Assembly (NCBI GenBank): GCA_947475995.1
Contig: CANJNI010000023.1
Location: 1 to 64,000 of the forward strand
DNA: 64,000 nucleotides
Direction: 5' to 3'
Source of the DNA: Beijerinckiaceae bacterium
GTDB taxonomy: Bacteria; Pseudomonadota; Alphaproteobacteria; Rhizobiales; Beijerinckiaceae
The notes under the pieces were generated by a model. It saw only the letters and a list, made by a program, of their open reading frames with translations. It was not told the DNA's origin and did no database searches. The translations under genes and the position numbers were made by a program. This document shows, piece after piece, positions 52,701 through 61,618 of this stretch (positions are counted from its first letter, which is position 1; every line of letters starts with the position of its first letter).

Positions 52701-55397
52701 GCGATCCACGATGGCTTCGTTGATACGGTCCCCATGCATGCCGATGGCCGCAATGGCCTCCCCGGCGGAAGCCGCGAAACGTTCGTGCAGCGCGTTGGTC
52801 TGCGCCTCGAGCTGCGTGCGGGCGAGTTCGTGATGCTGGTCGAGCATCTCCGCGACTTCGTTGCCGGAGACATGGAAAAGCTGACGGGCGGCGTCGGCCT
52901 GCGCGGCGATGCGGGCCGCGATGTCCGACGTCGAGGCTTCGAGTTCTTCCTGCAGCTTGCGGCCCTGGACCGTGATGGTTTCCTGCAGCTGGTCGGTCGT
53001 CTGCGCGATGCGCACGGCCAGGTCCTGGCCGTCGCCGGTGATGACGGAGACGATGCGGGCGCTGGCTTCGTCGAGGCGTCCGGTGACGGCTTCGCTGTGC
53101 TCGGCGATGTTGCGGGTGAAATGATCTGCGCCGGCCGTGAGATGCCCGGCGAAGGTCTCGCTCTGCTCGGCCACGGTGCGGGTGAAGAACTCCGCCGTCG
53201 TGGTGAGCTTTTCAGCAATTGAATCGCCGTGCAGCGAGACCGCGTCGAGGAAGCGCGTGGATTCCTGATTGATGCGCGATGTGACCGCCTCGCCTCGCGA
53301 CGAGATGACCTCGCCGATTTCGCCCGCCGCATTGGCGATGCGGTCGGTGATGGCTTCGTTGTGCCCCGCCAGAGTTTCGGCGAGATGCATGGCTGCAGCG
53401 CCGACACGCTCGGCCAGCGACTCGCTGTGCGTCGTAAGGGCCTCGGTGAGATAGCCGGTCGTGTGTTCCAGATTGGCCGCAATGGTTTCGGAACCCGTCG
53501 ACATGGCGGCCGCCAGACGGTTCGTGGCTTCGTCGACGCTGGAGACGATGTGGTCGGAATGGCCCGACAGGGTCTGGGTCAGCTTGCCCGAGCCGGATTC
53601 GAGCGTGGTCGCAAGCCGTTCCGTGGCTGCTTCCAGATTTGTGCCGAGCAGCGAGGTCTGACCCGAAATCGTTTCGGTGAGGCGCGAGGCCGCGCTGTTG
53701 AGATCGCCCGTGAGTTGTTCACCATGCTGGGTGAGTGTGCCGGCCAGATGAGCGGCGGCGGTCGCGATGCTGTTGGCGAGCGTGTCCGTGTGGCTCGCCA
53801 GTATTTCGGCGTGCTGCGACAGGGTCGTGCCGAGAACGCCCGACGACTGGTCGAGCGTCTGGGTGATGCGGTCGGTGCCGCTGTTGATGGTCGCCGCCAG
53901 ATTGCTGGTCGATGTTTCGACCTTGGTGGTCAGCAGCGCGCCATAAATTGACAGCGTCTCGCCGACTTCGGTCGTGGAACGTTCGAGCTGTTCGGTAAGG
54001 GTCGTGGTTCCCGTCGTGAGGCTCTCGGCAAGCTTCGCGCTTGCTTCATCGAGGCGGGTGGTCAGCGAATCGCCACGCGTGGCGATCGTGTCGGCGATCA
54101 ACGACGCGGTTTCGCTCAGGCGCGCCGCCAGATTGTCGCCGCGCGAGGAGATCGTATCGGCGATGCGGCTGCCGGTTTCGTCGAGCCGCGTGGCGACTTC
54201 CGTGCCGCGCAGGCCGAGGTCCGCCACGAGAGCTTCGCCGGTGGTCTTCAGGCGCTGGTCGAGCGAGCCGACCTGTTCGGCCAGCGTGGTGGCGACGGTC
54301 TCGGACGCATCGGAGAGCTTGCGGGCGACGTCTTCGCCCGTGCCGGAAAGGCGCGTAACGATGTCCGCGCCGTGGGCGCCGATCTGTTCGACCAGCGTTT
54401 CGCCGGTGCGGGCGAGGGTGAGGCTGATTTCCTCGCCCTTCGAACCCAGGGAGGTGGTGACGCGCGCGCCGGCGTCGCTGACGCGCTCGGCGATCTGGCG
54501 ACCGGCGGTTTCGAGTTCCTTCGAAAGCGAGTCATGGGCGCCGGTGATGGCGAGCTTCACGCGCTCCGCATTGGACGCAATGGCTTCGCGTTCCGAAATG
54601 AGTTCGTCGAGCAGGGCGCGCATGCGCCGCTCGTTGTCCGAATACGAGCGTTCCAGGTTCGAGACTTCGGAACGCACGACCGTTTCGAGTTCCGCCGCGC
54701 GGGCGAGCGCCCGCTCGATCCCGTCGCCCATGGAGGCGACCTCGCGGCGGATGGCCTGCGACAGGGACACGACCTTCTCGGTCGCGAGGCCTTCGGGCTC
54801 CGCCAGACGAATGGCGACTTCGGTCATGGAACGCGCGGTGAGGCGCATTTCCTGGGCGCGGCGCATGATCCAGCCGGCGAGCAGGAACAGGAGCGCCGGG
54901 CCGAGCGCCGCAAAGCCCAGAACGGCGAGCGTATGCTGCGGCAGGCTCATCAATTCGCCGCTGCGCCAGAGGCTGAGGGCGTAAATGGCCGAGAGGCCGA
55001 GCCAGCCGGCGGCCAGCAGCAATCCGAGCAGAACCGGCGCGCGCGAGGGGCGGATCTGCATCGCCTGAAGAATCTGGCCGACGGAGCGCTGGTCGTCATT
55101 GGCGGCGACGGCGGTGGAGCGCGGCGGCTGCAACGGGGTTGCGCCGAGGTCGATCGGGGCAGGGCGCTCGATCGGCTCCCTGATGTCCAGCTTGGGGATG
55201 GCGCTGTCGTCTATGTCGGGAAGCCGCGAGGACGCCCGCACCGGAGGCGCGTCGTCGCCGATGGGATCGCCGATCTTGGGCAGGCGGGGTTCGTTGTCGG
55301 ACGTATTTTCGTCCTTGCCGGGCGTCAGGTTCAGCGCCTCCTCGATGGCCGAGAGCGCCGCCGCCGCCGGATCGAGAGGTTTGGGTTGGGTCGCCAT
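49773..55397 (-). CDS. Giant GPR/RgsE-like growth-pole-ring protein
   Basis: A 1874-residue protein matching the layout of the growth-pole-ring protein GPR of Agrobacterium (RgsE in Sinorhizobium), which forms a ring at the growing pole and is needed for unipolar growth. A disordered acidic N-terminus (about 1-115) is followed by two transmembrane helices (about 120-142 and 158-178) and then about 1400 residues of helical, apolipoprotein A-like repeats. The repeats carry Thr/Ser/Ala-Glu patterns such as TLAEQVGSLDQRLKTTGEAL. A Pro-rich linker (about 1640-1760) leads to a compact C-terminal domain (VMDVWERYNRGERNVFSRRLYTVQGQQTF part). The ATG at 55397 is the first in frame. Confidence 0.85.
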   Translation of the reverse strand: MATQPKPLDPAAAALSAIEEALNLTPGKDENTSDNEPRLPKIGDPIGDDAPPVRASSRLPDIDDSAIPKLDIREPIERPAPIDLGATPLQPPRSTAVAANDDQRSVGQILQAMQIRPSRAPVLLGLLLAAGWLGLSAIYALSLWRSGELMSLPQHTLAVLGFAALGPALLFLLAGWIMRRAQEMRLTARSMTEVAIRLAEPEGLATEKVVSLSQAIRREVASMGDGIERALARAAELETVVRSEVSNLERSYSDNERRMRALLDELISEREAIASNAERVKLAITGAHDSLSKELETAGRQIAERVSDAGARVTTSLGSKGEEISLTLARTGETLVEQIGAHGADIVTRLSGTGEDVARKLSDASETVATTLAEQVGSLDQRLKTTGEALVADLGLRGTEVATRLDETGSRIADTISSRGDNLAARLSETASLIADTIATRGDSLTTRLDEASAKLAESLTTGTTTLTEQLERSTTEVGETLSIYGALLTTKVETSTSNLAATINSGTDRITQTLDQSSGVLGTTLSQHAEILASHTDTLANSIATAAAHLAGTLTQHGEQLTGDLNSAASRLTETISGQTSLLGTNLEAATERLATTLESGSGKLTQTLSGHSDHIVSSVDEATNRLAAAMSTGSETIAANLEHTTGYLTEALTTHSESLAERVGAAAMHLAETLAGHNEAITDRIANAAGEIGEVISSRGEAVTSRINQESTRFLDAVSLHGDSIAEKLTTTAEFFTRTVAEQSETFAGHLTAGADHFTRNIAEHSEAVTGRLDEASARIVSVITGDGQDLAVRIAQTTDQLQETITVQGRKLQEELEASTSDIAARIAAQADAARQLFHVSGNEVAEMLDQHHELARTQLEAQTNALHERFAASAGEAIAAIGMHGDRINEAIVDRVGSFEQAVMAHGSALTQQIAAHSDKFTGEVNEKLDAVEAAFTTHAEAFTDRLAQRTHEAASLLEAKVRNFNETAEFKTIEVAATFDGHISRFEQAANEKTVAIARALDGYIRTFNDHAARHAEETAQTIQAQLRVFEETAGTRTNDVLNAIADQIESFDRTTAARATEVTTALVGHIQMLEDAAGTRTDEVAAAIGEQLQSFDSVSAAKAREIADTMAAHIARFEETASTRAVEVAERIASHIDTMASHIERFEETASVRTTEVSERLAEQIDNFDRTTASRAGEVARTLTQITEKIESGLEARGAAVRDTLAQNALDIARVLGDGVERVAAVLNPQVLEETLTRRIGEIERSLSQSTSQLHNTLATRSSELHDMLDQKGPMLIELLSSRGSEIAQEVASVGELVANAIEQRGASVVQQLGKTRMELSAAVDHSTNGLRQAIETSATQSVHSLLSANDRLKSEMVAVLDQLSNTNTALQSIIGDASQNLGAIEGALGNRVRDFQSSLGAISTQVITLNQTASSTLENAGALAGRLQTEQQNLELSAVEFSRSQREIEHMVEQRRESLDALLAEINRRTGDFDGVLRSFSSLLDESFQKAEARARDIGTFLSETTQGVAGMIGSQFEEIRDASGRERERTAAALRAAYEQAIREMNELFSQATERFQTSAQEVRTVSAQIQQELEATRQEVRRGTADLPRETAEQAAALRRVVNDQIKALGELTELVSRSGRAYDVVDAAPAARVEPARVVETKRAPEPVRMPEAVQPTFRATPRPVDPAPTFRMSEPARKEARPEPARSFEPFRNEARVTPPPPREEPRRAAAASPARSATDRGAGWISDLLARASRDEPEAQRAAPAPVAKPADTLESISLDIARMVDHDAVMDVWERYNRGERNVFSRRLYTVQGQQTFDEIRRRYRVDADFRETVTRYTREFERLLTEVGREDRDGTLVRSYLTSDTGKVYTMLAHAAGRFD

Positions 55398-55483
55398 CTG
55401 TTACGCCTCGCGCTACGCCTCGACTACATAACGATAAAATGCTTGCCGATCGCCAGTGGGCCTCGGACCGGCAGCTTTCATCG

Positions 55484-55498
55484 TTAACCAAATCTTAA
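55484..55498. promoter_or_regulatory. CtrA binding box (TTAA-N7-TTAA), perfect
   Basis: TTAACCAAATCTTAA fits the full CtrA consensus of alphaproteobacteria. It lies 86 bases upstream of the GPR-like gene start, a typical distance for direct control. Confidence 0.7.
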
Positions 55499-55555
55499 TG
55501 TACAGCGAAGGGCCGACGAATGAAACCGGCCCGGACATCCCAAAGCAAAACGTCG

Positions 55556-55570
55556 TTAACGCGACATTTA
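55556..55570. promoter_or_regulatory. CtrA-like box (TTAA-N7-TTTA), one mismatch
   Basis: TTAACGCGACATTTA differs from the CtrA consensus in one base. It lies on the HPt side of the region, 134 bases upstream of the HPt start. Confidence 0.5.
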
Positions 55571-55704
55571 CCCTGTTACTGAAGGGTTTGTTCACCTCAG
55601 GCGAGGATCGGGTGTGGATAATCCCGCCGGTTCATCTGCCGTTCGGCTTCAGTTTGCACAATAGCCGGCGTGGCATCGGATCATGCCGCACATGGAGACT
55701 TCGT

Positions 55705-56115
55705 ATGTCAATGCAGGCTGCCCGCCAGTTTGGTACCCGCGACGGGTACAAGCCGCCCGCCCCGGCGACCGACCGTCCGATTGATCTTGTTCACCTTTCA
55801 CGCCAGACACTGGGCGACCGGGCGCTGGAAATGGAACTGCTTTCCCTGTTCGAGCGGCAGGCGGCGCAGGCGATCGAGCGTCTCCAGCAGCCCAATGGAA
55901 ATGGGGAGCGCCGCTGGCGGCACGATCTGGCCCATACCCTGAAAGGCTCTGCCCGCGCCGTGGGCGCCGGGCGGGTTGCGGCGGCCGCGCAGTCCTATGA
56001 AGAGGCCCTGTTCTCCTCGACGAGCGAGACGGAAATCGCGGTGGTTCTGGCCGAACTGGCCGCTGCGGTCGAGGAAGCCCGGAAGGCAGCGCTGGAATTC
56101 GTCTCCGAGGCCTGA
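55705..56115 (+). CDS. Stand-alone HPt phosphotransfer protein
   Basis: A 136-residue histidine phosphotransfer protein. The phosphorylatable His lies in DLAHTLKGSARAVGA (H77), within a four-helix bundle with leading segment LVHLSRQTLGDRALEMELL. It has no kinase or receiver domain. It would relay phosphate between a hybrid kinase and a response regulator. The start at 55705 has GGAG upstream; the track start at 55456 spans the control region. Being divergent from the growth-pole-ring gene with CtrA boxes between suggests a role in cell-cycle signalling, though partner proteins are not in the window. Confidence 0.85.
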   Translation: MSMQAARQFGTRDGYKPPAPATDRPIDLVHLSRQTLGDRALEMELLSLFERQAAQAIERLQQPNGNGERRWRHDLAHTLKGSARAVGAGRVAAAAQSYEEALFSSTSETEIAVVLAELAAAVEEARKAALEFVSEA

Positions 56116-56241
56116 CCTGATCCGCGTTCTGCAGAAAACGCCCGGCGCCGATATGCGGCGCTGCGGCCTCTCGCCAAAGCTGCCTTGATTGGATAAGGGA
56201 AGGCGCGACAATTCCGCCCAACCTCCCGAGAGCAGCTCCCG

Positions 56242-56562
56242 ATGGTGAAGATTACCTATATCGACAATGATGGCGAAAGCCGGTCCGTCAACGCCGAGGA
56301 AGGCTCGACGGTCATGGAGACCGCCCTGCGCAACGACATTCCGGGCATCGAGGCGGAATGCGGCGGCGCCTGCGCCTGCGCGACCTGCCACGTCTATGTT
56401 GAAGAAGAATGGTTCGCCAAGCTGCCGAAGGCGCAGCAGATGGAAGAAGACATGCTGGATTTCGCCAGCGACGTCCGCCCCACCTCGCGCCTCTCCTGCC
56501 AGATCAAGGTCGCCAAGGACATTGACGGGCTGGTGGTGACGACGCCGGAATCGCAGGGCTAG
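56242..56562 (+). CDS. [2Fe-2S] ferredoxin, adrenodoxin type
   Basis: A 106-residue ferredoxin with cluster ligands C40-x5-C46-x2-C49 and C86 ([12 protein letters not shown] and LSCQIK). This is the adrenodoxin/ISC-Fdx/putidaredoxin group, used for iron-sulfur assembly or cytochrome P450 electron supply. The [18 protein letters not shown] end is typical. It is followed 124 bases later by a ferredoxin-NADP reductase, a natural electron donor. Confidence 0.94.
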   Translation: MVKITYIDNDGESRSVNAEEGSTVMETALRNDIPGIEAECGGACACATCHVYVEEEWFAKLPKAQQMEEDMLDFASDVRPTSRLSCQIKVAKDIDGLVVTTPESQG

Positions 56563-56590
56563 GGCCGGATCGGTATTTTTACATAACAAT

Positions 56591-56614
56591 TTTGGAATTA
56601 AAACTGTTTCCAAA
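56591..56614. promoter_or_regulatory. Palindromic operator candidate (TTTGGAA-N10-TTCCAAA)
   Basis: A perfect 7-bp inverted repeat with a 10-base AT-rich spacer lies between ferredoxin and reductase genes, about 75 bases before the reductase start. It looks like a dimeric transcription-factor site. A short GC hairpin (CTCCGC and GCGGAG, 56640-56659) follows. Confidence 0.5.
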
Positions 56615-56632
56615 TTTGTTCTGTTGAATTAA

Positions 56633-57724
<1,092 letters not shown>

Positions 57725-57816
57725 CGCCGTCACGGCGTTTAAGCTGAAGCACCGCATTCTCTTGCATGAACGGGCCGCCGCACTATGGTGCGCCACCTTC
57801 ACAAAAGGATGGCGAT

Positions 57817-58689
57817 GTGACCGGCGCAGGCACCGACAAGACACGGCCCATGATCGCGGGCGGACCGGCGGTCATTCTGGTGCGCCCGCAACTCGCGGTG
57901 AACATCGGCATGTGCGCCCGGGCCATGGCGAATTTCGGCCTCAGCGATCTGCGGCTGGTCAATCCGCGCGAAGGCTGGCCACGAACGGGCGCGCTTCGCA
58001 AGGGCGCCTATGCGGCTGCAGCCGGCGCTGTTCATCTGCTGGAAGGCGCGAAGCTTTACGACACGCTCGAAGCCGCCGTGGCCGACCTCAATTTCGTCTG
58101 GGCCACCACCGCCCGCGAACGCGGGCAAGGCAAGCGCGTCGAGGCTCCGTTTACCGCAATGGCGGAAACCGCCGCGCGTCATGCCGCAGGCGAGGCTCAT
58201 GGCATCATGTTCGGGCCCGAACGCACCGGGCTCGACAATGACGAGGTGGCGCTGGCCGACGCCATCATGACGTTTCCGGTCAATCCGGCCTATGCGTCGC
58301 TCAATCTGGCGCAGGCCGTTCTGCTGTCCGGCTATGAGTGGTTCCGGTCCTCGCAGGGCGACGTGATGCCCTTTGCGGCGCCCGAGCGCTCCTATCCGGC
58401 CCAGCGCGAGATGACGATCGCGTTCTTCGAATTTGTCGAAGGCCATCTGGAAGATGCGGGCTTCTTCCGGCCCGCCACGAAGCGCCCGGTCATGCAGCGC
58501 AATTTGCGCAACATGTTTCACCGCATGCAGCTCACCCAGCAGGATGTTCGCACGCTCTGGGGCGCAGTGGTGCGGCTTGTGGAGGGTCCGCGCCAGCATG
58601 TGCAGACCCGCAAGCGAATCCGTCCGCCCAAGAAGTTGCCCGAGCCGTCAGTCGACAAGACTGAGGGGACGGGCGACGCTCTCGAGTGA
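57817..58689 (+). CDS. trmJ: TrmJ-type tRNA/rRNA methyltransferase (SPOUT)
   Basis: A 290-residue SPOUT-class 2'-O-methyltransferase similar to TrmJ, which modifies position 32 of tRNAs. Motifs: VILVRPQLAVNIGMCARAMANFGLSDLRLV, FVWATTARERGQGKRV, GEAHGIMFGPERTGLDNDEVALAD and FPVNPAYASLNLAQAVLLSGYE. The C-terminal extension (about 200-290) matches TrmJ's. The track start ATG 57766 has no ribosome site; GTG 57817 with AAAAGGA upstream is preferred. The 3' end overlaps the convergent MFS gene by 42 bases. Confidence 0.9.
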   Translation: MTGAGTDKTRPMIAGGPAVILVRPQLAVNIGMCARAMANFGLSDLRLVNPREGWPRTGALRKGAYAAAAGAVHLLEGAKLYDTLEAAVADLNFVWATTARERGQGKRVEAPFTAMAETAARHAAGEAHGIMFGPERTGLDNDEVALADAIMTFPVNPAYASLNLAQAVLLSGYEWFRSSQGDVMPFAAPERSYPAQREMTIAFFEFVEGHLEDAGFFRPATKRPVMQRNLRNMFHRMQLTQQDVRTLWGAVVRLVEGPRQHVQTRKRIRPPKKLPEPSVDKTEGTGDALE

Positions 58690-60087
58690 CCTGCGTTCGG
58701 CTGCGACGCCCCAGCGCCACATGACGAGAGCTGCAACGATCATCAGCACGGCCCCGAACGCATAGCCGGCGAATACGTTGGCGCGTTCGCCGCTCGCCAC
58801 CAGCCAGCCGAACAGCCAGGGCGCGCCCACGCCTCCGAGGCCCGTCCCGATGGCGTAGAAGACCGCGATGGCCAAAGCGCGAATTTCCACCGGGAATGTC
58901 TCGCTCACCGTCAGATAGGCCGAACTCGCCGCCGCCGACGCGAAGAAGAAGATCACGGACCAGGCGAAGGTCATCTGCGCGGCTGTGAGCATGTCGCGCC
59001 AGAACATCCAGCCGCAGACCAGCAACAGCAGGCCCGAGATGGCATAGGTGAGGCCGATCATCGGGCGGCGGCCCCATGTGTCGAACAGCGGCCCCAGCAC
59101 AAGCGGGCCAAGCACATTGCCAAGCGCAAACGGCAGGATGTACCAGCCGACATCCGCGCTGGGCACGCCGTAGAATTTCGTCAGCACAAGCGCGTAGGTG
59201 AAGAAGATGGCGTTGTAGAAAAACGCCTGCGCGGCCATCAGGGTCAGGCCCACCATTGCGCGGGTCCGGTGCTGGTGGAACAGGCTGTCGAAGACTTCGC
59301 GCAACGGCGTATGCGGGCGGCTGCGCAATCGCATCGCGTCCAGATCGTCAACGCGGCCCACGTCGGCGCCTGCAAGGCAGCGGCCCTCGATCTCCTCGAT
59401 TACCCGTTCGGCCTCGTGCTGGCGGTTGTGGATGACCAGCCAGCGCGGGCTTTCGGGAAGCCATGCGCGCATGATGAGCGTCACGAGGCCCAGAACCGCG
59501 CCGATGAAGAACGCCAGCCGCCAACCCGTATCCGGACCGAAACGCGCCGGATCAATCAGCACGATGGAGCCTGTTGCGCCCAGCGCAGCGCCGACCCAGA
59601 AGGAGCCGTTGATCGCGAGGTCCGTGCGGCCCCGGTAGCGCGCCGGAATGAGTTCCTGAATGGTGGAATTGATCGCCGCATATTCGCCGCCGATGCCCGC
59701 GCCGGTGAGGAAGCGGAACGCGCAGAAGCTCCACAAATTCCACGAGAAGGCTGTTGCGGCAGTCGCCAGCAGATAGATCGCCAGTGTGATGAAAAACAGC
59801 TTCTTGCGGCCGAGACGGTCGGTCAGCCAGCCGAAATAAAGTGCGCCCAGCACAGCGCCCAGCAGATAGAAGCTCGATGCGAAGCCGACATCCGTATCGG
59901 TGAACCGCAGGGTAGGGCTGTCTTTCAGCGCTCCCGCAACAGATCCGGCGAGAGTGACTTCAAGTCCGTCGAGAATCCATGTGATGCCCAGAGCGGCGAC
60001 GACATGCCAGTGAAATAGGCTCCAGGGCAGGCGATCGAGCCGCGCCGGAATGCGCGTCAGCACGGCAGTCGCGGGTCCAGCCTCCAT
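58648..60087 (-). CDS. MFS transporter (sugar-porter-like)
   Basis: A 479-residue twelve-helix MFS transporter. The family motif GWLTDRLGRKKLF follows helix two, and WRLAFFIGAVLGLVTLIMRAWLPESPRWL matches the middle loop of sugar/aromatic-acid porters; the central loop carries EEIEGRCLAGADVG. ATG 60087 (MEAGPATAVL) has GAGGAC upstream, whereas the track's first ATG (60123) does not. Convergent with trmJ, overlapping at the 3' end. Confidence 0.9.
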   Translation of the reverse strand: MEAGPATAVLTRIPARLDRLPWSLFHWHVVAALGITWILDGLEVTLAGSVAGALKDSPTLRFTDTDVGFASSFYLLGAVLGALYFGWLTDRLGRKKLFFITLAIYLLATAATAFSWNLWSFCAFRFLTGAGIGGEYAAINSTIQELIPARYRGRTDLAINGSFWVGAALGATGSIVLIDPARFGPDTGWRLAFFIGAVLGLVTLIMRAWLPESPRWLVIHNRQHEAERVIEEIEGRCLAGADVGRVDDLDAMRLRSRPHTPLREVFDSLFHQHRTRAMVGLTLMAAQAFFYNAIFFTYALVLTKFYGVPSADVGWYILPFALGNVLGPLVLGPLFDTWGRRPMIGLTYAISGLLLLVCGWMFWRDMLTAAQMTFAWSVIFFFASAAASSAYLTVSETFPVEIRALAIAVFYAIGTGLGGVGAPWLFGWLVASGERANVFAGYAFGAVLMIVAALVMWRWGVAAERRSLESVARPLSLVD

Positions 60088-60234
60088 GTCGTCCTCGCAG
60101 CTTTGGCGAGTCCATGAAGTCACGAGCTTGTTATAAGCTCCACAGCCCCGGAAATTCCGGCTGCATCATTTTGCCCGTTTTCGCCGCCATGATTGAGCTT
60201 ATAATCCTCCTTCATTGATTTGCCGGACATCGCC

Positions 60235-61560
60235 ATGACGAAACTGGTTTCCCGACGCAGCGTGTTCGGCGTCATGGGGGCGAGCCTTGCGCTTCCGCAT
60301 GCGTTGCGGGCGCAAACCGCCGCTTTCGATTTCGACGTCGCCATCGTGGGTGCTGGCGCGGCAGGCGTGACGGCGGCGCGCGCGTTGCAAAAACTCGGCA
60401 AGTCCTTTGTGATTCTGGAGGCGCGCGACCGCATCGGCGGGCGTACCTTTACGGATACGAGTCTCGGTGCGCCCTTCGACGCCGGTGCGCTCTATATCCA
60501 CTGGGCCGAACGCAATCCGTGGCGCGACATCGCTGACGCCCTGAAGGTTCCGACCATCGACAGCTCCGCCATCCGGGGCGGGTCGAGGTTTTTCGACAAT
60601 GGCGCGCAGAGCGAGCGCGGCGGCGGGCGCGGTCGCGGCGGGTTCCAGGAAATCATGAAGCTGTTCGACACGGACGAGGGCGACGTGCCGGATGTTTCGC
60701 TCGTGCAGCGAGTGGCTCATCTGGGCGATGGCGCGCAAAGCGTGTCGGGCATTGCCCGCATGGCGCTGGGCGACGAGCCGGAGAATATTTCGGCGCTGGA
60801 TTATGCGCGGCTCTGGTCCGGCGACGATCTGGTCGTTCCGAGCGGTTACGGAGATCTGGTCGGGCTCTATGCCAGGGGCCTCGACATACGCCTTTCGACT
60901 CCGGTGACGGCGATTGATACCAGCGGCGCGGGCGTGGCGCTGGATACGCCGGGCGGGCGGTTGCGCACACGCGCCGCCATCCTGACCGTGCCGGTGGGCG
61001 TCCTGAAGGCTGGCGGCGTGCGTTTCACGCCGGAGCTTCCTGTCTCGACGCAGGAGGGCATTAACGGCCTCGGCATGGGAGCGCTGTCGAAAATCGGGCT
61101 GCGCTTCGACGGTAACCGGTTCGGCCTGAAAGCGCCCACGGATGTCTGGGAGCGTCTTGGACCACGCGCGTCGATCAATTTCGACTGCTGGTCCTTCGAT
61201 CGCGATATTGTGGTGGCCTATTTCGGCGGAGACCATGCGCGCGATGTGGTGGGGCGCGGGTCGAAAGAGGCTGTCGCCTATGTGCTGGATGAATTTGTGA
61301 AGATCATCGGCCCCGAGGCGCGCAAGTCCTTCGTGGGCGCCGTGATGCACGGGTGGAGTGTCGATCCGTGGTCCATGGGCTGCTATTCGCACGCGCTCCC
61401 GGGCCATGCGGATGCGCGCGCCAAGCTCAAGCAGCCTGTGGCGGAGCGGCTGTTCTTTGCCGGCGAGGCCACGGGCGGCGAAGGGTTCGGGGGCGCGATG
61501 ACGGCGGGCGGCGCGGCGCTGGCCGGGCAGGAGGCCGCGATGGCGGCTGCGAAAGTCTGA
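60235..61560 (+). CDS. Flavin-containing amine oxidase, Tat-exported
   Basis: A 441-residue FAD-dependent oxidoreductase of the monoamine-oxidase family. An N-terminal twin-arginine-like signal (SRRSVFGVMGASLALPHALRAQ) suggests export to the periplasm. The FAD motif VAIVGAGAAGVTAARALQKLG, EARDRIGGRTF, and the C-terminal RLFFAGEATGGEGFGGAMTAGG motif are intact. The ATG at 60235 is the family-like start; the track's 60220 is a TTG. The amine substrate is unknown. Confidence 0.88.
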   Translation: MTKLVSRRSVFGVMGASLALPHALRAQTAAFDFDVAIVGAGAAGVTAARALQKLGKSFVILEARDRIGGRTFTDTSLGAPFDAGALYIHWAERNPWRDIADALKVPTIDSSAIRGGSRFFDNGAQSERGGGRGRGGFQEIMKLFDTDEGDVPDVSLVQRVAHLGDGAQSVSGIARMALGDEPENISALDYARLWSGDDLVVPSGYGDLVGLYARGLDIRLSTPVTAIDTSGAGVALDTPGGRLRTRAAILTVPVGVLKAGGVRFTPELPVSTQEGINGLGMGALSKIGLRFDGNRFGLKAPTDVWERLGPRASINFDCWSFDRDIVVAYFGGDHARDVVGRGSKEAVAYVLDEFVKIIGPEARKSFVGAVMHGWSVDPWSMGCYSHALPGHADARAKLKQPVAERLFFAGEATGGEGFGGAMTAGGAALAGQEAAMAAAKV

Positions 61561-61618
61561 AGCCTCGCATTGCACCGACTCGCGGCTTCCTCCAGACTCG
61601 GCGCGGCTGGAGGAACGG

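Larger units (their letters stand above)
55398..55704. promoter_or_regulatory. Intergenic control region between GPR-like and HPt genes
   Basis: About 307 bases without a gene, more AT-rich than the surroundings. It holds two CtrA-like boxes (listed separately) and the divergent promoters of the giant protein and the HPt gene. No other coding potential was seen; the ORF-track entries here lack ribosome sites and family features. Confidence 0.7.

Noticed and set aside
51800-54300. CRISPR-like or tandem DNA repeat in the giant gene
   Set aside because: The periodic DNA is coding sequence for amphipathic helix repeats in one open frame, with diverged units and no spacers.
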